Assembly (NCBI GenBank): GCA_036702975.1
Contig: DATNPX010000033.1
Coordinates: 94,419-158,418, forward strand
Length of the DNA: 64,000 bases
Origin: DATNPX01 sp036702975
GTDB lineage: Bacteria; Cyanobacteriota; Vampirovibrionia; Obscuribacterales; Obscuribacteraceae
Direction of reading: 5' to 3'
Shown in pieces: positions 34,391 through 42,861 of this stretch. Positions within the stretch are counted from its first letter, which is position 1; each line of letters opens with the position of its first letter. A model generated the notes under the pieces. It was given only the letters and a program-made list of their open reading frames with translations, had not been told where the DNA came from and ran no database searches. Position numbers and translations under genes: made by a program.

Positions 34391-34885
34391 GTGAGTAACC
34401 CCCCAGACGACGAGAAGAAGAAACCAAACCAGGCACAGCCTCTCGCTGACGAACTGGGAGTTGAGGACATTTACGATCCAATTGCTGCAGGACGTGGGCG
34501 ACTTTTTTCAACAGCGGGCAGAGATGCACCGATCGTTGAATTCACTGATGACTGCCTTGTTTTGCATCCGCCTCAGCAGCCGTACCATGAAACAGACAAA
34601 GGCGAGCGAATTTCAATCTATGCCGATGATAACGGTGTTCTGTTAGATGAATTTGGAGTTCAGAAGAAGATGGGCGGTGCCCGTTTCCATGGCCATGTTC
34701 TCTACTGGATGGCTGAGCAGAAGCCGGGCACCACAAGGCATCTGATTGCTTGGTTCGATGAAAACAATCGGCCCCACAAGTTGTTTGTCGAAGGCGAACC
34801 GGTGACAACCGATATGGTCTATAAGTTTCGCAACAACACTCACGATGGGGAAATATCAATTTTCCCAGAACTCGAATCTGAGTGA
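34391..34885 (+). CDS. Small protein of the dual-ATPase cluster, unknown
   Basis: 164 residues starting at a GTG 2 nt after the HerA-like stop, so likely translationally coupled. A charged N-terminal 30 residues is followed by a compact beta-rich domain (PIVEFTDDCLVLHP, ISIYADDNGVLLDEFG, RHLIAWFDENNRPHKLFVEG). No signal peptide or TM. No family recognised. Coupling suggests a partner or regulator of the motor. Confidence 0.7.
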   Translation: MSNPPDDEKKKPNQAQPLADELGVEDIYDPIAAGRGRLFSTAGRDAPIVEFTDDCLVLHPPQQPYHETDKGERISIYADDNGVLLDEFGVQKKMGGARFHGHVLYWMAEQKPGTTRHLIAWFDENNRPHKLFVEGEPVTTDMVYKFRNNTHDGEISIFPELESE

Positions 34886-34966
34886 TCATTTTTTAGTCAC
34901 TCATATTTTAGTCACAAAAAAACTTTAGCACCAACCTTATTACCCTGGTCAGATCTCGGATTCAGA

Positions 34967-37900
34967 TCAGACAGGCTGCTTGAGAAAGCGGTCGCGATGC
35001 TCTTCCCAATTGTTTGAGAAATCGCTCTCCAGCATCTGGTGAATGGCCGGCGTCGGTAATTCTAGCGGGAGTATTTCGGTGACTCCATGCTCATTAATGC
35101 ATTTTCGCCAGCAGTTCCCTTCACTTATGTTGTACATCATGACAGTGAGCCACTCGCCGCGTCGATTCACTTCTAGCTGTGCTTGATAGAGTCGGCCGTT
35201 CTGATCCACCATATGTCTACGCACGATGCGGCAGTCATCAGCAAGCTGCTTAACATTTTCAACTTGTGGTTTGTCTGTCATAATCGGTTTGGAGGGCTGA
35301 ATTGCTGCCGTTGATACAGTCTCTGCATCTTCGCTTACACGTTGTTGTTCTGCTTTGACGAATCCGCCGGCTCTCAACATTGAGGCACCAGCATCGGTGA
35401 TTGGCGCTGTTGCTCTGGTGAAGCCCTGGTCATCTAATCCGCCTGTAGTTGGACCGCTGAGGAACGGCGTAGGTGGTGCCGTAATCGGCTTAGTTGGCGG
35501 CATACGTAGATTTGATGTGATAACGGTTTGGCTTCCGGCATTGCTCGCTTTCTTCTCGGCTTTCTCTTCCCGAAATTCGGCAATTTCGTCTGGCGTTGGC
35601 AGAATGAGTTTGGAACCGCGATTCAATTTGACTGCGCTAGAATCTCTGCCTGGTACTGTGATCTTGTTGACCGATGCGATCAGTTCCCATAGTGCGACGT
35701 CTTGCAAGGCGGGATGCTTAGTGGCGATTGATTTCAATGAGTCGCCCAATCGCACTGTATATTCGATAGCCTTGGTTTGCTGTTGCTTGCCTAGCGGACC
35801 GAGCACTTTTTCTACATTCTCTCGGCGCTTTGCTGCAGCGATAGTCGTATCCGTTAGACCTTCGGATGGTTCGGTATTTGGTCCGGTAGATGCTTGCGAT
35901 TGTGCGGCTGGAATCGACTCTGTCGGCCATGGTCTGGATTGTGATTTTGCTATTGGCGGTATGAGGCTTGGATTTTGATTTCCACTCCAGCCGTTTCCGA
36001 AGCGCCGCGCCAATTCTTCCTCCGGGCTCAGCTGCTCTCTCTGCGCCATGTAGTCGTTGATGTTTTCAAAGAACGATTGCACCTCAGACTCAGATGGTAA
36101 CCAAATTTGCATTCCGGCTTTCAATGGTTCATCGAGCGGAGTGTTCTCTTGAATTACTTCCGAGTTGATCGCGCCAATCAATACACCTATACGTTCGTCT
36201 TTGTATGCTTTTTGAGCAATTGATTTCAGGCTGTCGTTGAAGCGAACGACATAACGACGGCGCGGCGTCTTCTTCTCGTCGTCGTCTTTCTTTTTCGTGG
36301 CGTCGATTTTGTCGCTGCCAGTTGTATCGACAACTCTTAAAGCCGCTCCCGTGAGGATAGATGCATCTATACCAAAGCCTCCTCCAGCCCCGCCTTGTCC
36401 GCCTTGGCCGGTGTGATCGCTAGTTTCGTGTTTCTTCTTCGCCTCAACATGCTTCTCATTCGTTTCGACCATGTCGCTGCGGGCACTATTGGCAGTGGCA
36501 CGATCAGTATTGGCAGCAGCGCGGTCAGCACCGGCCAGTTCTGCAGACATTTTAATGCCGCGACCAGCTTCCTCGGTAGGGATTTTGGTATTAGCGATGC
36601 CTTCAGTAGTTGACATTGTGTTCTGTCTGATGCCGTGTTCTGCAGTTTTGCCTGCATCGGGCAGCGGAATTCTCTCAGACTGCGGTTGAAGTCCTCTGCT
36701 CGCAGCTGCAAGCGTAGCGGCATTGTCAGCCATATCTGCTCGGGCAGCCGTTGGCACTGGTTTCGGCGTGAGGTCGGCCACGTCTGCGCGAGTTCTTGCC
36801 TCTGCCAGCGCATTGTTGACTGCTTGTTGGTTTTCCGGCTTGACGATCGAAGTCTCGACTCGCGTCGTTGTCACTGGCGTTTGCACGTCAGGCCTGAGCT
36901 GTGGTGTTAATGTACGTCCGAGTAATTCAGCCATTCCGAGTCGCTGACTGGCATCGTTTGGCTGTAAGTGAGCAGTCAGTTTATTCATTTCGTTGTAGAT
37001 GTCTCGTTGCGAAAGCGTAGCCGGATTGGCGGCGGCCATGAAATCTGCCATGCCTCTGCCGAGCGCAGCTTTCTGGGTGTCGAGGGGCGTTGGCACCGTC
37101 GCTAGTGTCGCTGCTTCTGTTTTGAAGAGTGCATTGAGTTTGCCCAAGTTCGCATCCGACAGCGTTACCTGGCTGGCTAGCGCGTCTGGTTTGCCGGAAA
37201 GGAACGCAGCAAGCTTGTTCGCGTCGGCTGCGTTTGCGTTGCCCAGAACATTGGCCAGCGTCAATTGCGAATTGCCTTCAGCCAACCTCGCCGCTTGCAG
37301 TTGTGCGCGCGCTGAGGCCAGGAAAGAGACATCAGTTGGGTTGTTTATATCAAAACCCACCTGCTTCAACGCCGCTGCTTGAGCTGGGTTTGGAGCAAAT
37401 GTTGCGGCGCCGATACCAGGAGTTGCTTCTGTGGGAGTCGTTGGGCGAAGTTTGTCCAGACCGCCGGTGGTGGCACCGGATGCGATGCTCACGTCTCCGG
37501 CTGGGGTCGTAACCTTGCCCAGCGTTGTTTCGCCTGGCTGTGTCGGGAGTTTACCAAGAGTCGTATCAACTGGCGGCGTTGGCACTTTTCCAAGAGTCGT
37601 ATCACCGACCGGATTAGACACTCTTCCTGGTGTTGTATCACCTGGCAGTGCAGGTGTTTTTCCTATGTTTGATTCGGTTGGTGTTGTAATTGGTGCCAAC
37701 TTCCCTGGACCATCTTGGCCTATCTGACCTGGTACACCGGCTGGGCCATCAACTGGAGATCTGCCTACGGGCTTAGTGCCGCTGAGATCGCCTGAAGCTG
37801 GAACAGGAGCCTGACTTACTACCGGCCCGTCACTTGGAGAAACTGGCTTTGCTGGCGAAGGTTGGATACCACCATCGCCCGGTTGCCTAACGACCGGTTG

Positions 37901-39232
37901 TGAAATTGGACCATCTGTTGGAGCGTTGGGTTTAGGAAGAGATGAGACCGTGTCAGTGCCTGTGGTGGGAACCTTTGTTGTACCTTCAGCCGCGATAGGA
38001 GCACCAGGAGTACCTGGCTTGGCGGGCTGAGGTGTACCGGCGTCTATTGCGACAGGAGCTCCAGGAGTGCCTGGCTTGGCGGGCTGAGGTGCACCGGCGT
38101 CTATTGCGACAGGAGCAGTTGTCGTGCCTGGCTTGGCGGGCTGAAGTGCACCGGCGTCACTTACCGGGGCTGTCTTAGCCGGAGGCTGCGGACTTGAATC
38201 AGAGATTGTTGGTACTGGACTTGGTTTCGGACCACTCGTCACCACTTGTCCCTCCGTACTGGTTGCAACTGGTGTGCCAGGCTTGATGATCGGTTGGGGC
38301 TGGCCAGTGCTGCTGTCAATGCCACCGGTCACGGTGGTCGGTGAGGACGGTTTGATCTGCCCGTCGGCTCCGGGGGCGGGAGCTGCTGGATGCGTCTGTA
38401 CAGGCGGAGGTGTATCGGTAACAGTTTTTACTGGTGGCGTAGAGATTGATCCGTCGGAAGCTGTTGGAGTTTTAGTCGGACCGGGCGGCGCCGGTGCGTC
38501 ACCGGCGTTCGGTTTTGCCGAAGAAGGAGGAGTGGCGTCGATTGTTTGTCCGACAACGGAAGCGGGAGGTTGCTTGGTGGCGTCTGTGCCATGTTTTGGT
38601 TGTGTCTGACCATCCGAGATGGGAGCAGGAGTAGTCGTTGTGCCATCTCCTCGCGCGGGTACTTTTTCGGGGGGCGAGATGTTTTGTCTTTCCGAAGATG
38701 GTGGGTGCGATTCGGTTGGAGTTGCACTTTGTCTTTCAGTCGGCGTGGTGCTCTGTCGTTCGGTTGACGATTGGGGCGTTGTCGTCGACTCTCCTGTGCG
38801 TACTGCGGGAGTCTCCACCGCTTTGACTTGCAATGTCTCGCCCTTGCCTGCTTGATCTACAAGCGTCTTTGCTCCAGTAGTTGCATCAGTTTCAACTTTG
38901 TACTTGACGGCTTGTCCCTCGCTGTTGTTAGCGACGAGGAATGTGCCGTTCTTGTTGGTATACTCGCCACCAGTTATGGCGCCTTGGCTGGTCTCATATG
39001 TTTTTTCTCCGGCCTTGCCGATGCCATTGGCTTGCGCCATCTGATTAGTAATGTTTTCAGCGGATTGGTTCGCCTGTTCAGGTCGAGTCGGTGCATCATT
39101 GGCGAAAGGACTCGTGTCGGCAATTTTCTTTTTGCCAAGCACGTCATCGCCTTGTTCGGCGCTGCCGTCTTTCTTATCGTCCTTTTGTTTTTTGAGATCC
39201 GCCTCTCGGTCGGCGTAGAGATTTTTTTGCAT
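34967..39232 (-). CDS. Giant disordered protein with two LysM domains
   Basis: 1421 residues from the ATG at 39232 (a TTG 33 nt upstream is possible). Residues 1-110 are charged; about 110-560 are Pro/Thr/Gly/Ala-rich with tandem repeats (a 19-residue DAG-PQPAKPGTPGAPVAI unit three times; TTLGKVPTP-type units). A helical Ala-rich region spans about 580-830. Two LysM domains follow: RRYVVRFNDSLKSIAQKAY near 1010 and IEYTVRLGDSLKSIATKHP near 1175. The C-terminus has a YQAQLEVNRRGEWLTVMMYN domain. LysM binds peptidoglycan-type glycans, yet no signal peptide is seen. Convergent with the dual-ATPase cluster, so possibly its cell-wall-associated partner or client; that is inference. Confidence 0.8.
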   Translation of the reverse strand: MQKNLYADREADLKKQKDDKKDGSAEQGDDVLGKKKIADTSPFANDAPTRPEQANQSAENITNQMAQANGIGKAGEKTYETSQGAITGGEYTNKNGTFLVANNSEGQAVKYKVETDATTGAKTLVDQAGKGETLQVKAVETPAVRTGESTTTPQSSTERQSTTPTERQSATPTESHPPSSERQNISPPEKVPARGDGTTTTPAPISDGQTQPKHGTDATKQPPASVVGQTIDATPPSSAKPNAGDAPAPPGPTKTPTASDGSISTPPVKTVTDTPPPVQTHPAAPAPGADGQIKPSSPTTVTGGIDSSTGQPQPIIKPGTPVATSTEGQVVTSGPKPSPVPTISDSSPQPPAKTAPVSDAGALQPAKPGTTTAPVAIDAGAPQPAKPGTPGAPVAIDAGTPQPAKPGTPGAPIAAEGTTKVPTTGTDTVSSLPKPNAPTDGPISQPVVRQPGDGGIQPSPAKPVSPSDGPVVSQAPVPASGDLSGTKPVGRSPVDGPAGVPGQIGQDGPGKLAPITTPTESNIGKTPALPGDTTPGRVSNPVGDTTLGKVPTPPVDTTLGKLPTQPGETTLGKVTTPAGDVSIASGATTGGLDKLRPTTPTEATPGIGAATFAPNPAQAAALKQVGFDINNPTDVSFLASARAQLQAARLAEGNSQLTLANVLGNANAADANKLAAFLSGKPDALASQVTLSDANLGKLNALFKTEAATLATVPTPLDTQKAALGRGMADFMAAANPATLSQRDIYNEMNKLTAHLQPNDASQRLGMAELLGRTLTPQLRPDVQTPVTTTRVETSIVKPENQQAVNNALAEARTRADVADLTPKPVPTAARADMADNAATLAAASRGLQPQSERIPLPDAGKTAEHGIRQNTMSTTEGIANTKIPTEEAGRGIKMSAELAGADRAAANTDRATANSARSDMVETNEKHVEAKKKHETSDHTGQGGQGGAGGGFGIDASILTGAALRVVDTTGSDKIDATKKKDDDEKKTPRRRYVVRFNDSLKSIAQKAYKDERIGVLIGAINSEVIQENTPLDEPLKAGMQIWLPSESEVQSFFENINDYMAQREQLSPEEELARRFGNGWSGNQNPSLIPPIAKSQSRPWPTESIPAAQSQASTGPNTEPSEGLTDTTIAAAKRRENVEKVLGPLGKQQQTKAIEYTVRLGDSLKSIATKHPALQDVALWELIASVNKITVPGRDSSAVKLNRGSKLILPTPDEIAEFREEKAEKKASNAGSQTVITSNLRMPPTKPITAPPTPFLSGPTTGGLDDQGFTRATAPITDAGASMLRAGGFVKAEQQRVSEDAETVSTAAIQPSKPIMTDKPQVENVKQLADDCRIVRRHMVDQNGRLYQAQLEVNRRGEWLTVMMYNISEGNCWRKCINEHGVTEILPLELPTPAIHQMLESDFSNNWEEHRDRFLKQPV
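38013..38160 (-). repeat. 57-bp tandem coding repeat
   Basis: Two full and one partial copies beginning at 38013, 38070 and 38127; each unit is 57 nt, encoding 19 residues (DAG-PQPAKPGTPGAPVAI). Copies differ by a few substitutions, so expansion is recent. In-frame unit length preserves the reading frame of the LysM protein. Confidence 0.9.
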
Positions 39233-39551
39233 GACTGACCTATGCTGACTGGTAAGTTCTAACAACCGCTAAAAAATATGTACCCACTTAGCAGAAAAAA
39301 TCTGCCAGAATAGGCGTCAAAGTGGTTCTTTGAAACTAATTTGCGACTGAAACTGAGTAAGATTTTTATCTTCTTGTCAACTTAATTTTTTCGGACTGCG
39401 CTTGCTATTGAGCAGGAAAGATGAGATTTTTTCTTAAAATTTCTCACCGCGGCCAAACCTGGGAAATATCCTACCCCCACGCTGCGAAAATGGTATCATC
39501 AGTGGTGGCGTTTGTTGATGAAAAATTCTTCTTGGTCGCCTCTAATATGAC

Positions 39552-40592
39552 TCACAAAAGAGATGTCGGGTCCTCAACATACTCAGGTTCCTCTGGCTTC
39601 CCAAAGCCCATGAGTGCTAGCTTTTCCAGCACCTCCGCCAGCATGATACGTTGCATACATCGCCCTGGCTCTTGCAAATTTGAAAATCTGCAGCACTTCA
39701 TACCATGACATTCACAGCTTGCGCTTTGATCGAGCACGTAGTCCAAATATCCATAAGGTCCGCTGCGTTCGGGATATGTGGCACCGTACAGGCCCAACAC
39801 TGGTGTGCCCACTGCCACTGCCATATGGGCTGGTCCGGTATCGCCACTGATTGCTACTGCACATGCCTTGAGAACCGCTGCAGTTTCAGACAGCGACAGC
39901 CGTCCACAAGCGTTGATGCAGCGGCTGTCGAGATCGTTGTTTAGTCGTTCGGCAAGATCGACTTCGTCTTCTCCGCCGATCAGAATAGGTTGATGGGTAC
40001 CCCAGCTCAAGATAGTTTGCAAGAGATACTGCCATCCCTCATACAACCACGCGCGGTGCGGTCTATGTTTACCGACACCAGGGACGATGGCAATCATAGG
40101 CGCCCGATGCAAATGTTGCTCTCCGAAAAGCCTCTGCACGACTTCCTCTGATAGCGCCTCAGGAAAGATGCTCGGAAACAATTTTTCTGGTATCTCCGGA
40201 CAAACTGGCCTGATAGTGTTGATGAAGTTTTCGACTGCATGCATTCTCGGCAACTGGTCCGGTGGTTGCTTTTCGTAGCGTAGAACTTTCGACCTTGTCA
40301 TCAGGGTCATAGAGTTACTCTTGAAAGAGTTGGCCAGGTCAACAAAAAGGTCGCTTTTGAAAGCATCAAAAGTTTTAACCTGCTGAAAAATGCTCGCTTC
40401 GCGATCGTAGTCGACTATCTCGTCAATACTCGGACATAGTCCAAGCAATATATTTCGCAGCCCTGGATGCGTCCAATACGTGAGTTTTGCGGCAGGGTAA
40501 TTTAGCTTTAAAGTCGCAGCAATTGGCGATGCAAGCAATGCGTCACCGATCGCAGCGGGGTGAAAGACTACGATGTTTCCAAAGGCAAGCAT
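39552..40592 (-). CDS. Glycosyltransferase family 9 (heptosyltransferase-like)
   Basis: 346 residues with GT9 (GT-B fold) signatures: N-terminal VVFHPAAIGDALLASPIAATLKL (family: the xxGDxLLTTP segment), then IVPGVGKHRPHRAW and the donor-site SGDTGPAHMAVAVGTPVLGLYGAT. GT9 enzymes add heptose or related sugars to lipopolysaccharide core or O-glycans. A cysteine cluster (CECHGMKCC) near residue 295 resembles the cysteine-rich loop seen in many heptosyltransferase-like proteins. The sugar and acceptor are not determinable. It supports an outer-membrane glycolipid. Confidence 0.85.
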   Translation of the reverse strand: MLAFGNIVVFHPAAIGDALLASPIAATLKLNYPAAKLTYWTHPGLRNILLGLCPSIDEIVDYDREASIFQQVKTFDAFKSDLFVDLANSFKSNSMTLMTRSKVLRYEKQPPDQLPRMHAVENFINTIRPVCPEIPEKLFPSIFPEALSEEVVQRLFGEQHLHRAPMIAIVPGVGKHRPHRAWLYEGWQYLLQTILSWGTHQPILIGGEDEVDLAERLNNDLDSRCINACGRLSLSETAAVLKACAVAISGDTGPAHMAVAVGTPVLGLYGATYPERSGPYGYLDYVLDQSASCECHGMKCCRFSNLQEPGRCMQRIMLAEVLEKLALMGFGKPEEPEYVEDPTSLL

Positions 40593-40643
40593 TATTGGCT
40601 ACTCTTCACTAGACTTATCTCGCACATCACTTATCATATTGTT

Positions 40644-40946
40644 ATGAATGACGAAGTTTATTATGTACTCGGTTGGGCGCAACCATCAGGCAAAGTGGCG
40701 GTACTCTGTCGCTCTCGTGGTGACAACGCTGGTCCCGCATATTGCTACACAAAGCGTGAAGCCATCCATCTTCGCACACGATTAGCGAATGATTCACGTG
40801 GCGAAGAAAATCCAAAGGCTCGCAAAATAATTCGCCAACTACTCGTCTATCGCTATTTGTCCAGACACCCATTGATGTGGCGTCCCGGCGACTTGTGGGT
40901 TTACTTAGATCCGCATTATCTTGAAGCCGTAGAGGCCTCTGCTTAA
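40644..40946 (+). CDS. Small hypothetical protein
   Basis: 100 residues from the ATG at 40644 (MNDEVYYVLGW). Basic-aromatic, soluble, with an ordered-looking end (LVYRYLSRHPLMWRPGDLWVYLDPHYLEAV). No family recognised and no clear Shine-Dalgarno, so the start is uncertain; the frame is open back to 40560, overlapping the GT9 start. Codon-like amino-acid mix supports a real gene. Confidence 0.5.
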   Translation: MNDEVYYVLGWAQPSGKVAVLCRSRGDNAGPAYCYTKREAIHLRTRLANDSRGEENPKARKIIRQLLVYRYLSRHPLMWRPGDLWVYLDPHYLEAVEASA

Positions 40947-41273
40947 GCCACAATTTTTGCTTGGCATGCTGGTCGCAAATGGCTCGAAAGCAAATAAACT
41001 CACCAGTGAAGAATGTTTTAGAAAGCAAACTGTGTGTGAAAAATGCCGTGGTTCGCTGTGGCTGTAACTCTGCACTAGTGTGGCTTCAGCTGTGGTCTTC
41101 CAATAATTTCGCTGTTTGCGACTGGTGGTCAAGCGTTCTTGTCGTTTAATCCCACCTTAACCCGACTATTGGTATGACAGTTGCGGATATATTCAAATGA
41201 CGGTTTAGTTTGAGAATCCACATCAAATACCAGATTCTGTTGAATCGCTCTCAGGAGAACGAATAATTCGTCT
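40947..41273. other. Intergenic region upstream of the phosphate transporter
   Basis: No convincing gene. TGACAG-type and CTTAACC-type motifs (41153-41180) resemble half-sites of E. coli and cyanobacterial Pho boxes, but neither has a second well-matched half-site. A 62-codon open frame at 40961 has no ribosome site. Confidence 0.35.
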
Positions 41274-42299
41274 ATGAGTGTCGATCACATCATTGCTATT
41301 CTTGCGATCGCTCTAGCCGTTGGCTTTGATTTTGTAAATGGCTTTCACGACACAGCCAATGCTGTGGCGACGGTTATATACACCAAGTGCTTAAAGCCAG
41401 GTGTTGCTATCGTCATGTCCGGTATCTTGAATTTCCTTGGCGCTCTGCTTGTCGGCACAGCTGTCGCTCAAGTCATAACCAAGATCATTCCCCCCGATGC
41501 TGTTTCCTTGCCGATTGTTGTAGCTGTGCTGCTTGCCGCGTTGATCTGGAATTTAATTACTTGGTGGTTTGGAATACCAGTTAGTTCATCGCACTGTTTG
41601 ATTGCCAGTTTGTTTGGCGCAGGTGTTATGGCTGCCGGTGTGAAGGGCGTCGAGTGGCATGAACTTTGGTACGTTCTAAGCGGTCTTCTACTCTCTCCAA
41701 TCGCTGGATTTTTAGCCGGTGCTGCAATGACATGGATAGCCCTGAAGATCTCCAACGAGAAGGAGAAAGACGAGCAGAAAGCTCCGCCACAAGTTATGCG
41801 TTGGCTGCATATCATCTCGAGCGCTTCCGTCAGCTTCTCACATGGCAGCAATGACGGGCAGAAGACCATGGGTCTCATTACCTTGATTTTGGCTACGCAC
41901 TTTGCAGAATACGGTTATCAAATTAACCATGTGCCGTTCTGGGTTATGGCTTTGGCTGCCACTGCGATGGCATCCGGAACAGTGATCGGTGGATGGCGCG
42001 TCATCCGTACCGTTGGCACCAAAATTAGCCGGGAACGGTTGACTCACTCGCAAGGATTCGGAGCATCAATGAGCACGGCACTAATTATCTTAGCTGCTTC
42101 TAATCTCGGTGCCCCAATTAGCACAACTCACACCCTGTCATCTGCCGTTGCTGGTGGCACTTTGTCTGCTCACGGTTCGAAGAAATTAAATCCAAATACA
42201 TTGAAATTGTTGGCGCTAGCATGGATCCTTACAATTCCGATTGCTGCAGCGCTCGCAGCTGTCTGTTATCTGGTTCTGAAATTGGTTTGGCACTCTTGA
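41274..42299 (+). CDS. pit: PiT-family inorganic phosphate transporter
   Basis: 341-residue membrane carrier that imports phosphate (as metal-phosphate) with H+ or Na+. The two PiT repeats are evident: GFDFVNGFHDTANAVATVIYT in the N-terminal half and SFSHGSNDGQKTMGLITL near residue 188. About ten hydrophobic segments are present, with a short charged cytosolic loop (NEKEKDEQKAPPQ) between the halves. The C-terminal SNLGAPISTTHTLSSAVAGGTLS repeats the SSHC-type motif seen earlier (PVSSSHCLIASLFGAG). A universal stress protein gene follows 25 nt later. Confidence 0.93.
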   Translation: MSVDHIIAILAIALAVGFDFVNGFHDTANAVATVIYTKCLKPGVAIVMSGILNFLGALLVGTAVAQVITKIIPPDAVSLPIVVAVLLAALIWNLITWWFGIPVSSSHCLIASLFGAGVMAAGVKGVEWHELWYVLSGLLLSPIAGFLAGAAMTWIALKISNEKEKDEQKAPPQVMRWLHIISSASVSFSHGSNDGQKTMGLITLILATHFAEYGYQINHVPFWVMALAATAMASGTVIGGWRVIRTVGTKISRERLTHSQGFGASMSTALIILAASNLGAPISTTHTLSSAVAGGTLSAHGSKKLNPNTLKLLALAWILTIPIAAALAAVCYLVLKLVWHS

Positions 42300-42324
42300 G
42301 CGCAGAGACGAGACTGAGACTGAA

Positions 42325-42834
42325 ATGAAATTTGTAGTGGCATTTAGCAGTCCCAAGCGCAGCGAGAAGACTGTTCGTCTCGCCGCTGCCAAGGCGAAGG
42401 CTCTGGATGCAGAACTCGTGCTGCTGCGAATTTTGCCAGACCCAGGTAAGGTGGGCGTCGTCGCCCAGCTCATCTCCACCGACAGACCGATGAATAAGGT
42501 CACTGCTCAGATCAACAGCATGGTTGAAAAACTAAAAGCCGAAGGCATAAAGGCGAGCGGCGTGATTAAAGTCGGAGAGGTAGCAAAAGGCATTATTACT
42601 GCAGTCAAGGAGGAGAAAGCCGACATCCTTTTCGTCGGTACTTCACCGATCGGTGGCAGGCATTTCTTTGCGTTGGGAACCGATCCTATCGCTCGCTATC
42701 TCTTTAATCACTGCCCGACGTCAATCTGTTTTGTGCGTGGTGATATCGATATCGGTGCCACCGGAACGGAACTCGTCGGAGACACAACTAACGTGCCTGA
42801 AAATCAATCTGAGTCTGATTCTGACGATGCGTGA
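42325..42834 (+). CDS. Universal stress protein (UspA family)
   Basis: 169 residues of the Usp fold: MKFVVAFSSPKRSEKTVRLAAAKAK start, KADILFVGTSPIGGRHFFALGTDPIARYLFNHCPTSICFVRGD end, which includes the G-x2-G-x(9)-G-type nucleotide loop. Many Usp proteins with this loop bind ATP. It has a C-terminal acidic tail of about 25 residues. It is 25 nt after pit, so both are probably in one transcript, which suggests a regulatory role in phosphate uptake or energy state. Confidence 0.85.
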   Translation: MKFVVAFSSPKRSEKTVRLAAAKAKALDAELVLLRILPDPGKVGVVAQLISTDRPMNKVTAQINSMVEKLKAEGIKASGVIKVGEVAKGIITAVKEEKADILFVGTSPIGGRHFFALGTDPIARYLFNHCPTSICFVRGDIDIGATGTELVGDTTNVPENQSESDSDDA

Positions 42835-42861
42835 TTTCAGCATGGTGCTGTGTCACTGAGT

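Noticed and set aside
39421..39708. 95-codon open frame overlapping the GT9 gene
   Set aside because: Antisense overlap with the well-supported glycosyltransferase C-terminus and no family likeness.
42838..42850. CAGCA-TGG-TGCTG hairpin as a terminator between usp and dinG
   Set aside because: Only 5 bp and no T-run on either strand.
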